Part shown: piece after piece, positions 44,481 to 52,369 of the stretch | Layout of the letters: each line of letters begins with the position of its first letter | Numbering within the stretch: position 1 is the first letter of the stretch | From: Marihabitans asiaticum | GTDB lineage: Bacteria > Actinomycetota > Actinomycetes > Actinomycetales > Dermatophilaceae | Reading direction: 5' to 3' | DNA length: 64,000 bases | NCBI RefSeq assembly: GCF_007828725.1 | Contig: NZ_VIUW01000001.1 | Coordinates: 310,001 to 374,000, forward strand | The notes under the pieces: model-generated | Databases searched by the model: none | Seen by the model: the letters and a program-made list of their open reading frames with translations, nothing else | Told to the model about the DNA's origin: nothing | Made by a program: the position numbers and the translations under genes

Positions 44481-45728
44481 TCAGGCGCTGCTACCCGGCT
44501 CGAGCCGGGCGCCCGCTTCGATCGCCTGCCCCGGGGAGATCTGCGACTCTCGACCGATGAGGACGATCTCCTCGTCGGTCGGTGGCCACTGCGCGGGCTC
44601 GGCACCGACCGTCGCGTCGCTGCCGATCCGGCACCGGTGGTCCACGACGCACGCGGTGAGCACCGCACCGGCCTGCACGACGACGTCGTCCATGAGCACG
44701 CAGTCCTGCACGACCGCCCCAGCCTCGATCATGCACCCCGGGCCGAGGACGCTGCGCCGCACCGTCCCGGCCACCTCGACCCCGGCCGTGAGCAGCGAGT
44801 CCTCGACTACTGCGCCCGCGCTGACCATCGCCGGCCGCAGCTCGGGGAAGTGGGTGCGGATCGGCCACCGCCGGTCGTCGAAGACGTCGACCCGCCCCTG
44901 CAACAGCTCCCGGTGCGCCTCGAGGTACACCGAGGGCCGGCCCAGGTCACGCCAGTACCCGCTCAGCGCGAAGGCGTAGGCGCTGCCCCGCTCGATGAAG
45001 CGCGGCACGAGCCCGTCGGCGAAGTCGCCCAGCCCCTCGGTCAGGCCGGGGTCCTCGGTCGCCCGGTCCCGCCGGAGCGAGTCGAGCTCGCGCAGCAGAG
45101 CGGCCGCGTCGTAAACGAAGACCTCAGCAGCAACGACCCCGTGCGCCGGCTCGTCCGGCTTGTCCTCGACCCAGGTCACCCGGCCGTCGTCGTCGACGTC
45201 GACCACGGCCTTGTGCTGGGCGTCCTCGACGGGGATCTCGACGGTCACGACGGTCAGCTCCGCCCCCTTCGCCAGGTGCTGCTCGACCACCGCCCGCACG
45301 TCGAGCCGGTACACCTGGTCCGCGCTCATGACGACCACGACGTCCGGGCCGAGCTCGGTGATCTGCGGCATGAGCTGGAGCAGGTCGTCGACGTTGCCCG
45401 AGCTGAAGCCCTCGATCGCCCCCGCCCGTCCCTCCTCGGGCACGAGCCGTCGGTAGCCGCCGGTTGTGCGGTCCAGATCCCACGGGCGCCCCCCGGCGAG
45501 GTGCCGGTCGAGGGAGGACGCGGCGAACTGCACCGACACCCACACGTCCGGGATGCCGCTGTTGCTCAGGTTGCTCAGGGCGAAGTCGATGAGCTGGAAG
45601 CTGCCGCCGTACGGGATGGCCGGCTTCGCGCGCTCGCGGGTGAGGACGTCCATGCGGCTGCCCTTGCCGCCGGCCTGGACGATGCCCAGGATCCTTGGCG
45701 AGCGGGCGAAGGGGGTGACCTCGAGCAT
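44481..45728 (-). CDS. glgC: Glucose-1-phosphate adenylyltransferase-like nucleotidyltransferase
   Basis: 415-residue protein of the ADP-glucose pyrophosphorylase family: LGIVQAGGKGSRMDVLTRERAKPAIPYGG is the nucleotide-binding loop, with FALSNLSNSG, SADQVYRLD and YWRDLGRPSVYLEAH following. The C-terminal left-handed beta-helix is clear (SVLGPGCMIEAGAVV, DSLLTAGVEV). It makes ADP-glucose for glycogen synthesis. The loop is QAGGKGSRM rather than LAGGxGxRL, and MDVLTRERAKPA is normal. Sequence in this window resembles the GlgC-like actinobacterial branch; some of these may have other sugar phosphates as substrate. Confidence 0.85.
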   Translation of the reverse strand: MLEVTPFARSPRILGIVQAGGKGSRMDVLTRERAKPAIPYGGSFQLIDFALSNLSNSGIPDVWVSVQFAASSLDRHLAGGRPWDLDRTTGGYRRLVPEEGRAGAIEGFSSGNVDDLLQLMPQITELGPDVVVVMSADQVYRLDVRAVVEQHLAKGAELTVVTVEIPVEDAQHKAVVDVDDDGRVTWVEDKPDEPAHGVVAAEVFVYDAAALLRELDSLRRDRATEDPGLTEGLGDFADGLVPRFIERGSAYAFALSGYWRDLGRPSVYLEAHRELLQGRVDVFDDRRWPIRTHFPELRPAMVSAGAVVEDSLLTAGVEVAGTVRRSVLGPGCMIEAGAVVQDCVLMDDVVVQAGAVLTACVVDHRCRIGSDATVGAEPAQWPPTDEEIVLIGRESQISPGQAIEAGARLEPGSSA

Positions 45729-45815
45729 GCGGGAAAGGTAACCGGACCGGGCGGTGATCTGCGCCCCCGCAGGGGGGGCCGGTCGACGAGGTGCCCGGCC
45801 GCCAGTCGGGCCGGG

Positions 45816-46655
45816 TCAGGGGGCCGCGTCCGCCCCCTTCGCCTCCGGCTCGGGTCCGTCGCCGTGCCAGATGACCCGCTGCGGGAAGGGGATCTCGATC
45901 TCGGCCTCGTCCAGGGCCTTCTTCACCGCGATCGCGACCGCGGTGCGCACCCGCCACCGGGTCGCCATGTCAGCGGAGTGCCAGTACATCAGCGCGAAGT
46001 TGATCGAGCTGTCGGCGAACTCCTCGACGAAGGCCTCCGCGCTTGGCCGGTCGGAGACGCCGTCGACCTCGCGGACGGCCGTGAGCAGGGTGTAGCGGGC
46101 CAGCTCGAGATCGGTGTCGTAGCGCACCCCGACGGCGAGCGTCGTGCGGCGAAGGGGGGTGCGGGTGTTGTTGACGATCGGCTCGCGCAGCACCGAGGCG
46201 TTGGGGATGATGACGTTGAGCCCGTCGTAGGTGACCAGTCGGGTCGCCCGCAGATCGACGTCGACGACCGTGCCCTCGTAGTCGTTGGTCCAGATCTGGT
46301 CGCCGATGACGAAGGGGCGCCGCACCTGGATCATCAGGCCGGCGAGGAAGTTCTGCAGGATGTCCTGCGCGGCGATCGCCACCGCGATGCCGCCGACCCC
46401 CAGCGCCCCGAGCATCGGCCCGATCCGTACCCCGGCCACGTCGAGCGCGAGGAGCGAGCCGATGAGGACGAGGGTGATGCTCAGCAGCCGGCCGATCTGC
46501 CGGACGGCGTGCCGGTCGCTCTCGCCGCGGGTGGCGTAGCGGCTTAGCGCAACCCGGGCCGCGATCGAGATGAGCAGGGCGAGGACGAAGACGAGCACGC
46601 CCGCCCACACCGGGTCGAGAGTGCCCAGGCCGCCGGGCAGGTCGACGTCGTCCAC
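45816..46655 (-). CDS. Small-conductance mechanosensitive channel (MscS family)
   Basis: 279-residue MscS-type channel. Three hydrophobic segments are followed by the pore helix region GMLGALGVGGIAVAIAAQDILQNFLAGL with its alternating Gly/Ala. The beta domain begins at RRPFVIGDQIW and contains VVDVDLRATRLVTYDGLNVIIPNA. The soluble C-terminal domain ends in an acidic/Ala tail. It opens on hypo-osmotic stress to release solutes. Length is the standard for the short MscS type. Confidence 0.93.
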   Translation of the reverse strand: MDDVDLPGGLGTLDPVWAGVLVFVLALLISIAARVALSRYATRGESDRHAVRQIGRLLSITLVLIGSLLALDVAGVRIGPMLGALGVGGIAVAIAAQDILQNFLAGLMIQVRRPFVIGDQIWTNDYEGTVVDVDLRATRLVTYDGLNVIIPNASVLREPIVNNTRTPLRRTTLAVGVRYDTDLELARYTLLTAVREVDGVSDRPSAEAFVEEFADSSINFALMYWHSADMATRWRVRTAVAIAVKKALDEAEIEIPFPQRVIWHGDGPEPEAKGADAAP

Positions 46656-46714
46656 GGGTCCAAACCTAGGGCAGACCCCTTCCGCAGCGGGGCGGTCGGT
46701 GCCAGTGTTGAGTC

Positions 46715-47581
46715 ATGGCGACAGCACAGGTGATCCACGACGGGTTCGACTTTGGTGAGGGGCCGCGCTGGCATGACGGCCAGCTCTGGTTCAGCGACTT
46801 CTACCGGCACGCGGTCTACACCCTCGACCCGGAGTCCGGCGAGGAGACCAAGGTCGTCGACGTCCCCCGCCAGCCGTCCGGCCTGGGCTGGCTGCCCGAC
46901 GGCCGGCTGCTCGTGGTGTCGATGACCGACCAGAAGGTGATGCGGCTCGAGGAGGACGGCTCGCTCGTGGAGCACGCCGACATCTCCGCCCACTGCGGGT
47001 ATCACGCCAACGACATGCTCGTCGACGACCAGGGGCGGGCCTACGTCGGCAACTTCGGGTACGACCTGCACACCGACATGGCGCAGCGCAGTGTCGAGGA
47101 GATCCTCGGGGATGAGTCCGCCGGGCGGACCGACCTCGTGCGGGTCGACCCGGACGGGACGGTCACGGTCGTCGCCGAAGGGGTGCGCTTCCCCAACGGC
47201 ATGGTCTTCGTCGACGGCGGACGCACGCTCGTGCTCGCCGAGACGCTGCGCCTGCAGCTGACCGCCTTCACCGTGCAGGACGATGGGTCGCTCACCGACC
47301 GTCGGGTGTGGGCCTCCACCGCCGAGCAGATGGTCGCCCCGGACGGCATCGCCGCCGACCCCCAGGGCGGGGTGTGGGTCTCGGCCGCCCTCGGGCCTGC
47401 CGTGGTCCGCTACGCCGAAGGGGGAGAGGTCACCGGCCAGGTCGAGACGACGCAGAACGCCTTCGCCTGCGCGGTCGGCGGCGCGGACGGACGCACCCTC
47501 TATGCGATGACGGCGCCGTCGTCCGAGCCGAAGGACGTCGACGGCCAGAGCGCCGGGGCGATCGAGACGGCCGCAATTTGA
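46715..47581 (+). CDS. SMP-30/gluconolactonase-like beta-propeller protein
   Basis: 288-residue six-bladed propeller: EGPRWHDGQLWFSDF, HANDMLVDDQGRAYVGNFG and PNGMVFVDGGRTLVLAE supply the metal-binding Glu, Asn and Asp expected in the SMP-30/luciferin-regenerating family. Members hydrolyse sugar lactones or related esters; the exact lactone is unknown. It stands divergently from mscS with 59 bases between starts. Confidence 0.87.
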   Translation: MATAQVIHDGFDFGEGPRWHDGQLWFSDFYRHAVYTLDPESGEETKVVDVPRQPSGLGWLPDGRLLVVSMTDQKVMRLEEDGSLVEHADISAHCGYHANDMLVDDQGRAYVGNFGYDLHTDMAQRSVEEILGDESAGRTDLVRVDPDGTVTVVAEGVRFPNGMVFVDGGRTLVLAETLRLQLTAFTVQDDGSLTDRRVWASTAEQMVAPDGIAADPQGGVWVSAALGPAVVRYAEGGEVTGQVETTQNAFACAVGGADGRTLYAMTAPSSEPKDVDGQSAGAIETAAI

Positions 47582-47594
47582 GGGCGTCAGTCGC

Positions 47595-47630
47595 GCATCA
47601 TGATGAGTGCATCATGATGCTATGATGCAC
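47595..47630 (+). promoter_or_regulatory. Tandem palindromic operator of vapBC
   Basis: CATCATGATG occurs at 47596-47605 and again at 47610-47619, 14 bases apart and each self-complementary; a half-site ATGATGCAC follows at 47622-47630. It lies immediately before the vapB ATG at 47633. Tandem sites at a fixed period are typical for ribbon-helix-helix antitoxins that autoregulate. Confidence 0.75.
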
Positions 47631-47632
47631 GA

Positions 47633-47896
47633 ATGAGAACGACGGTCACGATCGACGACGGACTGTTGGCCGAGGCCAAGATCCTTGCGGCGCGTGAGCA
47701 CCGCACGATCGGTTCGGTCCTCGAGGAGTCACTCCAGGATCTGCTGGACCGGCGAGCGGTGCGCGGCCCGGTGCCCGCGGGCCTCCCGACCTTCACGCCG
47801 GAGCGGCCCGGACTGCGTGATGGGGTCGACCTCGAGGATCGCGACACCATGGACCAGCTTCTTGAGGGTGAGGGCGGTGCGCGTGCTCTTCCTTGA
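47633..47896 (+). CDS. VapB-like ribbon-helix-helix antitoxin
   Basis: 87-residue antitoxin: MRTTVTIDDGLLAEAKILAA forms the beta strand and first helix, HRTIGSVLEESLQDLL the second, and the tail (DGVDLEDRDTMDQLLEGE) should wrap the toxin active site. It overlaps vapC by 20 bases. It would repress its own operon through the adjacent tandem operator. Confidence 0.87.
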   Translation: MRTTVTIDDGLLAEAKILAAREHRTIGSVLEESLQDLLDRRAVRGPVPAGLPTFTPERPGLRDGVDLEDRDTMDQLLEGEGGARALP

Positions 47897-48317
47897 TGTG
47901 AATGTCTGCCTCTACGCCTTCCGGCCCACCATGTCCGATCAGGCGGCCGCCGTCGCTGACTGGCTCGGCGCCCGCCTCTCCGGGCGGGACCGGGTCGCCG
48001 TGAGCGACTCCGTGCTCGCCTCGATGGTTCGAATCGCGACGCATCCCCGGGTCTTCGAGGAGCCGGCGCCGCCCGCTACCGCCCTCGACTTTGCCGCCAC
48101 CCTGCGGTCGCACCCGAGCGTCGGCGTCGTGACGCCCGGCGCCCAGACCTGGCAGGCCTTCACCGAGTACGTCGCTGACCTGCGACTGAAGGGTGCGGAT
48201 GTCCCGGATGCCTACCTCGCGGCTGTTGCCCGCGGCTCTGGCGCGACGATGGTCACCACAGATCGTGGGTTTACCCGCTTCCCCGGCCTCCGGGTCCTCG
48301 ACCCGACGACGGCCTAG
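47877..48317 (+). CDS. VapC-like PIN-domain toxin ribonuclease
   Basis: 146 residues from GTG 47877. PIN active-site acids appear in VLFLDVNVCLYAF, DVPDAYLAAVA and VTTDRGFTRFPG. Such toxins cleave specific tRNA, rRNA or mRNA when the antitoxin is degraded. The middle region has the Ser/Val-Arg helix (SDSVLASMVRIATHPRVF) of the TTHA-like VapC group. Complete, unlike the two solitary relics at 38761 and 43605. Confidence 0.88.
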   Translation: MRVLFLDVNVCLYAFRPTMSDQAAAVADWLGARLSGRDRVAVSDSVLASMVRIATHPRVFEEPAPPATALDFAATLRSHPSVGVVTPGAQTWQAFTEYVADLRLKGADVPDAYLAAVARGSGATMVTTDRGFTRFPGLRVLDPTTA

Positions 48318-48332
48318 GGGACGTGAGCCGGC

Positions 48333-48358
48333 GCGAAGGGGTGAGCTCACCCCTTCGC
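48333..48358 (+). terminator. 26-bp perfect palindrome between convergent vapC and DUF421 genes
   Basis: GCGAAGGGGTGAG followed directly by its complement CTCACCCCTTCGC. Two head-to-head copies of the CGAAGGGG octamer build the hairpin. It overlaps the last codons (KG-stop) of the DUF421 gene and follows vapC by 15 bases, so it can serve both directions. Confidence 0.75.
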
Positions 48359-48958
48359 CTCGGCCTCCCCGGGCGGTTTGGGAGCGCTCTTCTTCGCTCC
48401 GTCCTTCTTGCCGATGAGCTGCTCGCGCAGCTCGGAGGCGCGGCGGACGCCGGTGAGCACCGCGGGGTGAATCTCCTCGCCGGTGCGCATCACCGAGAAG
48501 CGGCCGCCCCGCTCGAGGACGACGAGGGCGACCTGCGAGGGGTGGACCACGCCGCTCTGGCGCAGCGCCGCCCACAGCGCCGCCTCGTCGAGACCGTGCT
48601 TGTGCAGCTCGGGCCGGTCGATCCGCCCGTTGATCATCACTGCCGTCGCGCGGTACCGCTGGCGCGCCTGCATCCGCTCCATCCGCTGCACCCGGCCTGC
48701 GAGCGTCTCCATCGCGAAGAGCGTCGCGAGGGCGAGCAACCCGCCGCTGAGGGTGGGGACCTGGCCGAGGATCGCGCGACCGACGATCGCGCCGAGCACG
48801 GTGACCACGGCCAGGTCGAGGCTCGACGGCGAGGCGTACATCCGCTGACCGAAACGGGAGAGGAAGAAGGCGAAGGCCGAGTACAGCAGCACCGTGCTGA
48901 GCACCACCGCGATCGCACCCATGGGGTGCATGCCGAGGTAGTACTCGAGGACGTCCAC
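48347..48958 (-). CDS. DUF421 / YetF-type membrane protein
   Basis: 203 residues. Three hydrophobic helices (AIAVVLSTVLLYSAFAFFL, LDLAVVTVLGAIVGRAIL, GLLALATLFAMETLA) precede a soluble domain with the family segment ATAVMINGRIDRPELHKHGL and LWAALRQSGV. YetF-like proteins occur in spore or envelope contexts; the function is unknown. A lysine-rich tail ends in AEAKG, encoded partly by the terminator palindrome. Confidence 0.85.
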   Translation of the reverse strand: MDVLEYYLGMHPMGAIAVVLSTVLLYSAFAFFLSRFGQRMYASPSSLDLAVVTVLGAIVGRAILGQVPTLSGGLLALATLFAMETLAGRVQRMERMQARQRYRATAVMINGRIDRPELHKHGLDEAALWAALRQSGVVHPSQVALVVLERGGRFSVMRTGEEIHPAVLTGVRRASELREQLIGKKDGAKKSAPKPPGEAEAKG

Positions 48959-49041
48959 GCAGTCATCCTTCCAGCAGCAATCGACCCGCCTAGCATGTCC
49001 ACCATGCCACCGGCCGCCCCGACCGACGAGGTCCGCATCGC

Positions 49042-50322
49042 ATGACGGCCAGCGCGCGCACCCTCGACGACGTCCGCAGCATCGTCCCCCCGACGCTGAT
49101 CGAGCGGGCCTTCCGCCCGTTCTGGGTGCTGCCCCTGGTGGTGAGCATCGCGTGCATCGCGGCCGGGCTGGCCGTGCCCACGATCGAGGAGGCGCTGGGC
49201 AAGCAGGTGCCCTTCGTCTTCGAGGGTGGTCCGGACGGGGCGCGTGGTCTGCTCTCGACGATCGCCAGCGCGATGATCTCGGTGACCGGTCTGGTCTTCT
49301 CGATCACGATGGTCGTGCTGCAGCTCGCGAGCAGCCAGTTCACCCCGCGCGTGCTGACCAACTTCCTCGCCAGGCGGGTCAGCCAGCTCACTCTCGGTGT
49401 CTTCACCGGCACCTTCCTGTACAGCCTCACCGTGCTCCGCTCGGTCCGCGGAGGCAACGACATCGCCCCCTTCGTCCCACAGGTCGCGGTCACCCTCTCC
49501 TTCGTCCTCGTGCTGGCGTGCGTCGCACTCTTCCTCGCCTTCATCCGCGAGATCACGATGTCGATCCAGGTCGGCTACGTCGTCAGCCAGATCGGTGACA
49601 CGGCGGCGAAGGCGGTCGACGACCTCTATCCGGAAGACCCCGGCAGCGGTCCGGAGATGCGATGGGAGCCGCCGAGCTCGCAGGCCCGGTGGCTGCACTC
49701 CGGCGACCGGCACGGGCACCTGACCCACGTCGACTACGAGGACATGGTCCGCACCGCCAAGGCCGCGGACGCGGTGGTCGAGATCGTCGTCGCCATCGGT
49801 GACGTCGTCGTCGAACGGCAGCCGGTGGCGCGGGTCTGGGGCCTGAGCGAAGGGGTGAGCACGGGTGACCTCTTCGACGACGTCGAGGAGACCCGCAGCG
49901 TGGAGAAGGCCCTGACCGACGCCCTCGGCATCGGTCAGGCGCGCAGCTCGCGCCAGGACCTCACCTTCCGCGTGCGACAGCTCGTCGACATCGCCGAGCG
50001 CGCGCTCTCGCCCGGCATCAACGACCCGACCACGGCGATCCAGGTGATCGACGAGCTGCATCGCATCCTGCGCCCGCTGGTCGGTCGGGAGACGCCGAGC
50101 CCGTGCATCGTCGACGACGACGAGGTCGTGCGAGTGGTGCACCGAGTGCCGTCGGTGGAGTCCCTGCTCGCCCTCGCGGTGGAGGAGATCAACCACTACG
50201 GCGGGGAGTCGCTGCAGGTCCCCCGCCACCTGCACGACATGCTCGAGGACCTGAGCTACGCCGCCCGCCCGGAGCTGCAGCCGGCGATCACGCTGTGGCG
50301 CGAGCGCATCCCGCGCGTCTGA
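49042..50322 (+). CDS. DUF2254 domain membrane protein
   Basis: 426 residues. Four hydrophobic helices lie in the first ~180 residues (FWVLPLVVSIACIAAGLAV, TIASAMISVTGLVFSITMVV, TLGVFTGTFLYSLTVL, VTLSFVLVLACVALFLAFI). The soluble part contains the highly conserved SPGINDPTTAIQVIDEL and GHLTHVDYEDMV. Widespread predicted membrane protein, no confirmed function. It is divergent from the DUF421 gene with 83 bases between starts. Confidence 0.88.
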   Translation: MTASARTLDDVRSIVPPTLIERAFRPFWVLPLVVSIACIAAGLAVPTIEEALGKQVPFVFEGGPDGARGLLSTIASAMISVTGLVFSITMVVLQLASSQFTPRVLTNFLARRVSQLTLGVFTGTFLYSLTVLRSVRGGNDIAPFVPQVAVTLSFVLVLACVALFLAFIREITMSIQVGYVVSQIGDTAAKAVDDLYPEDPGSGPEMRWEPPSSQARWLHSGDRHGHLTHVDYEDMVRTAKAADAVVEIVVAIGDVVVERQPVARVWGLSEGVSTGDLFDDVEETRSVEKALTDALGIGQARSSRQDLTFRVRQLVDIAERALSPGINDPTTAIQVIDELHRILRPLVGRETPSPCIVDDDEVVRVVHRVPSVESLLALAVEEINHYGGESLQVPRHLHDMLEDLSYAARPELQPAITLWRERIPRV

Positions 50323-50416
50323 CGGTCGCCCCGCCCGCCGGCACGGCCGGGAGGCCGTCCGACGGGCGAGACAATCCTGCTCCGGGTTGACGGGAATCCA
50401 TAACCCAGGATTATAT

Positions 50417-50493
50417 GTGAGCACCCATCCAGAGCGGCTGAGAGATCTGGCTCGACGACGCCGCAGCAACCACCCAAGAGGGCAGGTGCTCAC
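50417..50493 (+). promoter_or_regulatory. SAM riboswitch (SAM-I/SAM-IV clan, compact form)
   Basis: P1 arms GTGAGCACC (50417-50425) and GGTGCTCAC (50485-50493) pair perfectly. The core between them has AGAGCGGCTGAGAGATCTGG, then CTCGACGACGCCGCAGCAACC, i.e. the S-box kink-turn, the P2 pair GCGGC/GCCGC and the terminal GCAACC. The element is short with no evident P4, as in the SAM-IV or SAM-I/IV variant of actinobacteria. GCTCAC at 50510-50515, next to the ribosome-binding site, could compete for the left P1 arm. It should control the sulfur genes downstream. Confidence 0.85.
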
Positions 50494-50515
50494 GCCAGGA
50501 TCGATGGAGGCTCAC

Positions 50516-51061
50516 ATGAGTACCGCAGCACATGCCCGACCCCTCGACCTCGAGCCGGCCGCGTCCGCGGCGCCCCCGCCGCCGGACCTGCGCTCCGTCT
50601 TCGGGCGGACAGCGTCCAGCGCCTGGGTCGTCACCAGCGCTCAAGCCGGTCGGCTCGCCGGCTTCACCGCCGTGTCGATCGCCTCGGTGTCGCTGGACCC
50701 GCCGATGATCTCGCTGAACATCAGCCGCACCTCCTCGTCGCTGTCGACGGTGGTGCGCTCGCGGCGACTGGCAGCGCACCTTCTCGACGACGGACAGCAG
50801 CACCTCGCCGAGCGCTACGGCGGCGACCGAGACCGACGCTTCGTCGTCGACGGCACCTGGAGCCTGGATCAGCAGGGCGTGCCCGTCGTCCACGACGCGG
50901 TCGCCCGACTCAGCGGCGACGTCACCGACGTCGTCGATGCGGGCGACAGCTACGTGGTCATCGCCGCGGTGAGCGACATCGAGCTCTGCCAGCGACCCGC
51001 GCAGGAGCGGCGACCGCTCCTGCGCCTCGGCCGCGACTGGTGCTCCCCCTTCGCCTCCTGA
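50516..51061 (+). CDS. Flavin reductase family protein
   Basis: 181-residue flavin:NAD(P)H reductase-like domain: LRSVFGRTASSAWVVTS, GFTAVSIASVSLDPPMISLNISRTSSS is the flavin-binding signature. It would supply FMNH2 to the SfnG-type monooxygenase nearby. ATG 50516 follows GGAGG at 50506-50510. A variable 30-residue leader precedes the fold. It stands directly behind the SAM riboswitch, so expression should rise when sulfur (SAM) is short. Confidence 0.88.
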   Translation: MSTAAHARPLDLEPAASAAPPPPDLRSVFGRTASSAWVVTSAQAGRLAGFTAVSIASVSLDPPMISLNISRTSSSLSTVVRSRRLAAHLLDDGQQHLAERYGGDRDRRFVVDGTWSLDQQGVPVVHDAVARLSGDVTDVVDAGDSYVVIAAVSDIELCQRPAQERRPLLRLGRDWCSPFAS

Positions 51062-51063
51062 CC

Positions 51064-51116
51064 ACCCCCCCTTCGCAGATCCCCGGGGAACCTCAGACGA
51101 ACGGTCACCCCCTTCG
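51064..51116 (-). repeat. Dispersed ~40-bp repeat, copy at the flavin reductase 3' end
   Basis: A copy of the repeat at 6899 and 9859 (CCCCTTCGCAGATCCCCGGGGAACC, then TCAGACGAACGGT), followed by an extra CCCCTTCG at 51109. It directly follows the flavin reductase stop. Confidence 0.9.
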
Positions 51117-51133
51117 CCCTATCCACCTCGCGG

Positions 51134-51181
51134 GCTACCACGCAGTACTGGCTGTGATCACGACCAGTACTGCGTGGTAGC
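51134..51181 (+). promoter_or_regulatory. 18-bp inverted repeat upstream of sfnG
   Basis: GCTACCACGCAGTACTGG (51134-51151) and its exact complement (51164-51181) flank a 12-base loop that itself contains the palindrome TGATCA. It lies 27 bases before the sfnG start. No T-tract follows. It could be an operator, an attenuator or a processing hairpin. Confidence 0.75.
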
Positions 51182-51208
51182 CGGCAACTCCACCGTAAAG
51201 GACACCTC

Positions 51209-52369
51209 ATGACTGCCACCCCCGACACCCAGATCGTCGCCCCCAGCGCGACCGTCCCGGACCACCTGCAGTTCGCGTACTGGGTCCCCAACGTCTCCGG
51301 CGGGCTCGTCGTCTCGACGATCGAGCAGCGCACCGACCACACGCCGGACTACAACATCGACGTCGCCCAGACCGCCGAGCGCGTCGGCTTCGACTACGCG
51401 CTGACCCAGGTGCGCTACCTCGCCAGCTACGGCGCCGACGCCCAGCACGAGTCGGTCAGCTTTTCCCTCGGCCTGCTCTCGCGCACCGAGCGGCTCAAGG
51501 TCATCGCCGCAGTGCACCCCGGCCAGTGGCCGCCGCATATCCTCGCCAAGCTCGGCGCCACCGCCCAGGAGCTGCATGGCAACCGGCTCGCGCTCAACGT
51601 CGTCTCCGGCTGGTTCAAGCGGGAGTACACCGAGCTCGGGCTCGACTGGCTCGACCACGAGGAGCGCTACCGCCGCGCCGAGGAGTTCATCGAGGTGCTG
51701 CGTGGTCTCTGGGACGGCGAAGGGGGGTTCACCTACCGCGGCGACTTCTATCGCACCCGAGACGTCACCTTCCGCCCGACTCCCACGGTGGCGCCGGAGA
51801 TCTTCCAGGGCGGCAACTCCGACGCCGCACGCGACATGGGCGCGCGCCTCTCCGACCTGTACTTCATGAACGGCGGGTCGGTGGAGAAGATCGGCGAGCA
51901 GATCGCCGACGTGCGGGCGCGGGCCGAGGTCTTCGCGAGGGACATCCGCTTCGGGCTCAACGGCTTCGCCGTCGTTCGCGACACCGAGGACGAGGCCCGC
52001 GCCGTCGTCGAGGAGATCATCGCCAAGGCCGACGCCGACAAGGTCAACGACTTCGGCGAGGCGGTCAAGCAGGCGGGCCAGTCCACCGGCAACAAGACGG
52101 GCATGTGGTCCGACTCCGACTTCGCCGACCTCGTGCAGTACAACGACGGATTCCGCACCGGCCTGGTCGGCACCCCGGAGCAGGTCGCGCGGCGGATCAT
52201 CGAGTACCGCAAGGTCGGGGTCGACCTGCTCCTCGTCGGCTTCCTGCACATCCGCGAGGAGGTCGAAGCCTTCGGCAAGCAGGTCATCCCGCTGGTCCGT
52301 GAGCTGGAGGAGGCGGAGGGACTGACCCCGACCTCGCTCGCCACCGATGCCGCCGGGGTCTCGGCATGA
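51209..52369 (+). CDS. sfnG: SfnG-type FMNH2-dependent dimethylsulfone monooxygenase
   Basis: 386-residue LLM-class flavin monooxygenase. The opening FAYWVPNVSGGLVVSTIEQRT, with NVVSGWFKREYTELGLDWLDHEERYRR and PEIFQGGNSDAAR, matches SfnG, which turns dimethyl sulfone into methanesulfinate for sulfur supply. The flavin reductase upstream can feed it. It overlaps the OsmC gene by four bases. Together with the SAM riboswitch this points to use of organosulfur compounds during sulfate starvation. Confidence 0.87.
   Translation: MTATPDTQIVAPSATVPDHLQFAYWVPNVSGGLVVSTIEQRTDHTPDYNIDVAQTAERVGFDYALTQVRYLASYGADAQHESVSFSLGLLSRTERLKVIAAVHPGQWPPHILAKLGATAQELHGNRLALNVVSGWFKREYTELGLDWLDHEERYRRAEEFIEVLRGLWDGEGGFTYRGDFYRTRDVTFRPTPTVAPEIFQGGNSDAARDMGARLSDLYFMNGGSVEKIGEQIADVRARAEVFARDIRFGLNGFAVVRDTEDEARAVVEEIIAKADADKVNDFGEAVKQAGQSTGNKTGMWSDSDFADLVQYNDGFRTGLVGTPEQVARRIIEYRKVGVDLLLVGFLHIREEVEAFGKQVIPLVRELEEAEGLTPTSLATDAAGVSA

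Noticed and set aside
44100-46547. 815-codon plus-strand open frame across DksA-like, GlgC-like and MscS genes
   Set aside because: It crosses three genes with clear families on real frames; its composition is that of an antisense GC artefact.
51134-51181. Palindrome before sfnG as a simple terminator of the flavin reductase
   Set aside because: It has no T-tract, is 72 bases after the stop, and sits close to the next start; a regulatory function was kept open instead.
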